Source: Pardosa pseudoannulata
Taxonomy: Eukaryota; Arthropoda; Arachnida; Araneae; Lycosidae
Assembly (NCBI GenBank): GCA_032207245.1
Contig: CM063503.1
Location: 104,692,842 to 104,756,841 of the forward strand
DNA length: 64,000 bases
Direction of reading: 5' to 3'
In this document: piece after piece, positions 59,307 through 64,000 of the stretch
Numbering within the stretch: the first letter of the stretch is position 1
How the letters are laid out: each line of letters opens with the position of its first letter
The notes under the pieces: generated by a model
What the model saw: the letters and a program-made list of their open reading frames with translations, nothing else
Databases searched by the model: none
Told to the model about the DNA's origin: nothing
Made by a program: the position numbers and the translations under genes

Positions 59307-60429
59307 ATGCCCGAAGATACAAAGCCTGTCGTGGTAACTCCTACCTATCCGCCCCTAAGAAACCCATTAACCTTCCGTGGGGAGCCTGGAGATGACCCTC
59401 GGAAATGGCTTGCAGAATACGATCGAGTGGCAAAGTTCAACAAATGGGATGAAATGATGTGTCTTGCAAACGTCTATTTTTTCCTAGACGGTACGGCCAA
59501 ACAGTGGTACATAAATAATGAAGATACCTTGGACTCCTGGGACGCATTCAAGAAGGGTTTAAATGAACTTTTGGGTGATCGCTTCAAGTACACAAAAAAG
59601 GCCGAAGAACAACTAAAATGTAGAGCTCAAAGGGCCAGGAGAGAGTACTCAGTCCTACATTCAGAGTGTATTAGGGCTTTGTCAAGAAGTCAATCCTTCA
59701 ATGTCCGACAACGAGAAAGTATCTCACTTAATGAAAGGAGTGGCTGAAGATATGTACCAAGTGCTCTTAATGAAAGAAGTGAAGACTACAGCTGACTTTA
59801 TCAAGTGGTGTAACTACATTGAGGACATGAGGCAAAAAAGAATTGGCCGAAAATTTGAGAGACTACCAAACGTCGTACCAGTTGCAACCATGGAAGAAGA
59901 GACAGATTTAGTGTCTCTTATCCGTAGAATTGTACGCGAAGAGGTAAATCGATTAGTAAATCAAGTCGACGAGTTTCCGGACCCCTATTCCCAGCCGCTA
60001 CAGACCGTCATCCAAGACGAAGTCGAAAGAGCTTTGGCGCCAGTGGTCGCAAAGTCTGCAGACGCCCAACGACGTCCCACGTATGCAGCCGCTGTGACGA
60101 GGAAACCTAGAAGTTCTGTCCAGAGATCAGCACCGCAGCCCAGGAAAACGGACCTATGGAGAACGACCGACAACAGACCAGTTTGTTTCCACTGTGGACG
60201 CCCTGGACACGTCGTACGCTATTGCCGTGAGAGGAAGGCCATTTTTGACGATTATCGAGCCCGCCGACAGAACTTCGATGACACTGACGATGAGTTTCGC
60301 CGACCCAGCCCCGAACGCTGTTCTTTTCCTAGTCCTACTAGAGGCCGATCACCAACCCGTCGTTTCCGATCGCCGTCGCCATATCGTCGATCAGGTCAAT
60401 CTCCAAGCCGTAGAAACGAGGAAAACTAA
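59307..60429 (+). pseudogene. gag: Gypsy gag, copy 2 (frameshifted)
   Basis: Same protein as in copy 1. The frame from ATG 59307 lacks copy 1's early stop and keeps the A-run intact (six As, 59594-59599). It carries GEPGDDPRKWLAEYDRVAKF and the QWYINNEDTLDSWDAFKKGL region typical of retrotransposon Gag. An extra C at about 59635 then shifts the frame, which dies at 59747. The rest is open in the other frame from before 59701 to TAA at 60427-60429, with the CCHC knuckle (C162, C165, H170, C175 counted from 59701) and the Arg/Ser tail. It differs from copy 1 at a few residues, for example Thr for Ala and Cys for Arg in the tail. Confidence 0.9.
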
Positions 60430-60491
60430 GCAGAGCGACCTTTCGAGGAGGTGAGGCCGCATGTAATGAAAATCCTCCATCGGCCGCAAGG

Positions 60492-60896
60492 ATGACGAGT
60501 AACCACCTCGATGTTCTAGTAGATAATCAGCCGATCCGTGCTCTAGTAGATTCTGGAGCCTCGTTTTCTGTCGTCTCCGATAAGTTTCGTCGATCCTTAA
60601 AGAAAGTTATGTTCGCTGACGCCAAGAACACTATGCTGAAAGTCGCTAATGGCAATTTTGTTAGGCCACTGGGAAAATGTGTTCTGCGTGTCGTTATAAA
60701 TAGACGAGAGCTGCCTGTTGAATTCATCGTCCTACAGCATTGTAGTCACGACGTAATCCTCGGCTGGGACTTTTTGGAAGCTTCTCAAGCTGTGATAGAC
60801 TGTGGCAGAAGTGAACTGTTGTTAGAAGATACTGGCCAAGAAACCAAAGCACTAGACGCTTGGAAGGTGTATGCCAAAAAGGGATTACAAGCTTAA
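60492..60896 (+). pseudogene. Gypsy protease, copy 2 (frameshifted at its end)
   Basis: LVDSGAS (residues 18-24) and VILGWDFL are intact, so the protease core could fold. Near 60876-60883 an extra base (AAAAAGGG run) shifts the frame and it stops at 60896. As in copy 1, the ATG is 62 bases past the gag stop and the frame opens upstream within the end of gag. Confidence 0.9.
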
Positions 60897-61566
60897 GCCA
60901 CGCTCAATGACAAGAATAGCAGTATCAGGACTAGATGTCGGAAGAAACATAAGCGTAATCGTGGACGGCAATAGACAATTGCTGCTCGAAAGAAACCTTG
61001 CTATACCATCTATGGTATCCTTATACCATAATGGACGAAGTGAAATTTGGATTGCCAACATGCAAGCCAAAGATCAAGTCATTCCTAAAGGAATGTACGT
61101 AGGCGAAGCTGAGCTCCTGGATGAAGGGCATATATGCAAGATTGCGAAAAAAGCAAAAAGAACGAGTACTCTGCAAGAGCCGTCGAATTCCAATACCGAT
61201 TATACCAAGATGATATCCCCTGAGTTGAGCAGCGAAAGAAAACGCAAATTAGTCGAGCTCTTTACAAAAGCTAACAAGTCGACAGCCGCAAAGACAAATG
61301 TGAAACACAGGATCAATACTGGTGACCATGCTCCAATCTACCAAAGGGCTTACCGAGTTTCACCGACTGAAAGTCGCATAATTCGCGAAGAGGTTCAGAA
61401 AATGCTTGACCAAGGTATTGTCCAGCCATCTGAGAGTCCGTGGTCATCTCCCGTCGTACTCATAAGGAAAAAAGATGGAAGCTGGCGCTTTTGCGTGGAC
61501 TATTGCAAACTGAATAGAATCACGAAGAAGATGTTTATCCTCTGCCCCGTATTGACGATACTCTAG
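60871..61566 (+). pseudogene. Gypsy protease-RT linker and RT N-terminus, copy 2
   Basis: After the shift near 60880 this frame carries the linker and joins it directly to the start of RT, which copy 1 does not. Relative to copy 1 it lacks 21 bases (seven codons) at about 61260. RT blocks VQPSESPWSSPVVLIRKKDG and WRFCVDYCKLN are present. The Arg of the usual VDYRKLN is Cys here. A base missing at about 61524-61531 ends useful coding, and the stop is at 61566. Confidence 0.9.
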
Positions 61567-61777
61567 ACTGTTTTAAAGGCGCAAAGTTCTTTTCTTCCAT
61601 GGATCTCCGATCTGGTTACTGGCAGATAGAAGTGGATGAAGCGGATCGTGAAAAGACTGCCTTTATTACTCCAGAAGGTTTATACGAATTTAAAGTCATG
61701 CCGTTTTGGACTTTGCAATGCACCGGCGACTTTTGAAAGAATGATGGATAATTTGCTACGCCTCTACGCCATGGACT
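61532..61777 (+). pseudogene. Gypsy RT middle part with multiple frameshifts, copy 2
   Basis: Between the 61527 deletion and the YLDD region two further shifts occur: an extra T in the run at 61704-61707 and a changed, one-base-longer stretch at about 61758-61775. The [10 protein letters not shown] block with the first catalytic Asp (about 61597-61626) and [18 protein letters not shown] are still readable in separate frames. No single frame spans this part. Confidence 0.85.
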
Positions 61778-63349
61778 ATGTGCCTATGTTACTTGGACGA
61801 CATAGTAGTTTTCTCAGAAAGTTACGAAGACCACCTTATCCGATTAAGGACAGTTCTGAAATGCATTCAAGAAGCTGGACTCATACTTAACCCCAAGAAG
61901 TGCCTTTTTGCTGCTCAAGAAGTAAAAATACTAGGCCATCTCGTATCCAGTAGCGGTGTCCGTCCAGATCCTGACAAAGTGAAAGCCGTGACCAATTTTC
62001 CTACTCCGCAGAACTTACATGACGTACGAAGCTTTCTTGGGCTTTGCTCCTACTTCAGAAGGTTCATTAAAGGCTTTTGCTATCTCGCCGAACCCCTGCA
62101 GGTGCTGTTGAAAGGCGATGCGAAATTTCATTGGGGTTCTAAAGAGGTAGAGGCTTTTGACAACCTGAAGAAGGCGCTTACATCTGATCCAGTATTGGGG
62201 ATATTCGACGAAAGATGCCCTACAGAAATTCATACAGACGCCAGCGGATATGGTATTGGAGCAGTTCTGGTTCAAATTCAGAATGAAGTCAAAAAGGTCA
62301 TAGCGTACGCCTCTAGGACCCTGACAAAGGCCGAAAAAAATTATTCTACTACAGAACGGGAATGCCTTGCCGTCGTATGGGCTATCAATAAATTCCGGCC
62401 ATACCTGTTTGGAAGACATTTTACCGTCGTGACAGATCACCATTCATTGTGCTGGCTTATGAATCTCAAGGATCCCTCAGGCAGACTGGCAAGGTGGGCT
62501 CTTCGACTCCAAGAACATAATTTTTCAGTAAAATACAAATCGGGTAGGAAGCATAACGATGCCGACGCTCTCTCGAGGAATCCAGTAGACGAAGAGACTG
62601 AGACGCAAGATCAATTTTTAGCAGTAACCACTAGTATATACCTCGCTGTCGAGCAGAAGAAAGATCCAGATATAGCAAAAATGATCCTTCCGAAGATCGG
62701 ATCATCCACCGAAAGGCAATTTGAGTTAATTGATGGAGTCCTATGCAGAAAGAATTTTGATCCAGATGGAAAGACATGGTTGCCCGTCATTCCCAAACAT
62801 CTACGTGCAGACATACTTAAACATTTTCACGACGCACCTACCGCAGGGCATCTTGGCTTTGCGAAAACGTACGACAGGATCCGGAAAAGATTTTATTGGC
62901 CGGGGATGTACCGAAATGTTGTTAGATATGTCATGCACTGCCGAGATTGCCAAAGGAAAAAATCAGTTCCTCAAGTACCACCTGGACGCTTGGTTTCTAT
63001 CCCTCCTGCTGTCGCACCTTTTCATCGAATTGGGATAGATCTGCTTGGGAGATTTCCTAAATCTGCCCATGGTAATAAATGGATCGCAGTTTGCACCGAT
63101 TATTGTACACGCTATGCAATAACTAAAGCTTTACCAACTGCTGAAGCCGAAGAAGTAGCCAAGTTCCTGCTCGAAGAGATTCTTCTAAAACATGGAGCTC
63201 CTCGAGTCATTATTACAGATCGTGGTGCCGTTTTTCAATCCAGACTTGTTTCCGCTCTCGTCGAATTGTGTAATATCGATCATCGCATGACGACGGCCTA
63301 TCATCCCCAGACAAATGGTTTGACGGAGCGCCTTAACAAAACTGTCTAG
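61778..63349 (+). pseudogene. Gypsy RT end, RNase H and integrase core, copy 2
   Basis: One open frame of 523 codons. YLDD is at residues 5-8. RNase H acids are D154, D220 and D261/D263. The integrase zinc domain has H351, H358, C388 and C391. The integrase triad is D421, D481 and E517, with exactly 35 residues between the last two. Thus RNase H and the integrase core are whole here, unlike in copy 1, where integrase is split. Two extra bases at about 63343 close the frame just after TERLNKT. The Met at its start is internal to RT and not a true start. Confidence 0.95.
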
Positions 63350-63354
63350 CCGAT

Positions 63355-63978
63355 ATGCTGTCCATGTATGTTAACACCGAACAGAAAAACTGGGACGAAA
63401 TTCTACCATTTGTGACGTTCGCCTATAACACTGCTAAGCAGGAGACAACAGGATTCACACCGTTCTACCTAGTTCATGGACGTGAAGCCGAAACGACTCT
63501 GGACACGATGTTTCCATTCTGCCCTGATGATGCAACTAACGATTACATAGCCAAGACTATTTCCAGAGCAGAAGAGTCGAGACAGTTGGCTCGAACGCAT
63601 ACTCTGAGAGCGCAAGATAAAGACCGTCGACGTTATGACTCGAAGCACCGAATGGTGTTTTATAGTCCTGGAGACCTCGTATGGGTTTATACCCCGGTCC
63701 GAAAGGTCGGTCTTTCAGAGAAGCTCTTAAGGAGGTATTTCGGTCCCTATCAAGTGTTGCGCCGTCTATCCGACGTTACCTATGAAGTGCAAGATTTCGA
63801 TCCTTCCTCCCGAAAAAGAAAACCAAAAGACGTTGTCCATGTTTTACGTATGAAGCCGTACCATGATCCGACGAAGCAGACCGAAAGTGAAGATGGACGT
63901 AATCCATGTGTCGTCCTTCCGGAAGAGAGGTCAAAAGAAATTTACAAGGGACCTTTGACACGCTCCAGATCTAAATAG
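63355..63978 (+). pseudogene. Gypsy integrase C-terminal part with GPY/F module, copy 2
   Basis: Continues integrase after the two-base insertion at about 63343. FAYNTAKQETTGFTPFYLVH (residues 22-41), YSPGDLVWVYTP (103-114) and RRYFGPYQVLRR (126-137, the GPY/F module) are intact. It ends in RSRSK with TAG at 63976-63978, matching copy 1 in length and position. Confidence 0.9.
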
Positions 63979-64000
63979 CAGCGAGACGCTGTCTTTTTGA
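63979..64000 (+). other. Element 3' untranslated end, cut by the window
   Basis: Matches 58801-58822 of copy 1 base for base. The polypurine tract and the third LTR should follow directly outside the window. Confidence 0.85.

Larger units (their letters stand above)
53655..64000 (+). mobile_element. Two head-to-tail Ty3/gypsy LTR retrotransposon copies
   Basis: The layout is LTR (53655-53995), internal region 1 (53996-58833), LTR (58834-59174), internal region 2 (59175 to beyond the window). The middle LTR serves both copies. The window ends inside the stretch that precedes the polypurine tract of copy 2, so a third LTR is expected at once beyond it. Domain order PR-RT-RNaseH-IN and the GPY/F module place it in Ty3/gypsy; no envelope-like frame is present. 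The internal regions are about 4.84 kb and closely similar. Composition is clearly less AT-rich than the host flank, in keeping with a recent arrival. Confidence 0.95.

Noticed and set aside
53655..64000. Errantivirus-like envelope gene in the gypsy copies
   Set aside because: Integrase ends 33 bases before the LTR (58801-58833), leaving no room for a third frame.

Overview
The window reads as nuclear DNA of an invertebrate animal, probably an arthropod and possibly a chelicerate. The evidence is very AT-rich intergenic sequence, long (TA)n arrays, a tRNA-derived SINE family, piggyBac and IS630/mariner relics, a LINE relic and a Ty3/gypsy retrotransposon. The taxon is an inference; no single sequence proves it. 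No complete host gene is visible. One short open stretch (16385-16529) looks like a possible isolated exon.

From 1 to about 53.6 kb the sequence is gene-poor and built from mobile-element debris. Seven copies of one SINE family lie near 0.5, 12.3, 14.0, 14.3, 21.1, 31.9 and 34.4 kb. They have a tRNA-like head and a CCAAA-type tail, and several keep target-site duplications. Two piggyBac relics (12.6 and 27.8 kb) still encode pieces of the Cys-rich C-terminus of the transposase. A third TTAA-bounded element (13.1-13.7 kb) abuts the first and has a scrambled relative at 37-38.3 kb. An IS630/mariner-type transposase pseudogene lies at 45.9-46.25 kb. A minus-strand LINE pseudogene at 47.75-49 kb has recognisable reverse transcriptase motifs. 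Two LTR-like segments are proposed with low confidence (30.2 and 32.6 kb). (TA)n and (TG)n arrays punctuate the region.

From 53655 to the end of the window lie two head-to-tail copies of one Ty3/gypsy element, LTR-internal-LTR-internal. The window stops just before the expected third LTR. Each internal region has gag (CCHC zinc knuckle, Arg/Ser-rich tail), then protease, reverse transcriptase, RNase H and integrase with a GPY/F module. The two LTRs shown are the same length (341 bp) and differ at four positions by eye, so the copies are young. Both are disabled by different stops and frameshifts. The LTR begins with a tRNA-like, Pol III-promoter-like module upstream of a Pol II TATA box, which is the most unusual signal in the window.

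Gag would package element RNA, protease would mature the polyprotein, RT/RNase H would copy RNA to DNA from a tRNA primer, and integrase would insert the product. Neither copy can encode the full set by itself.
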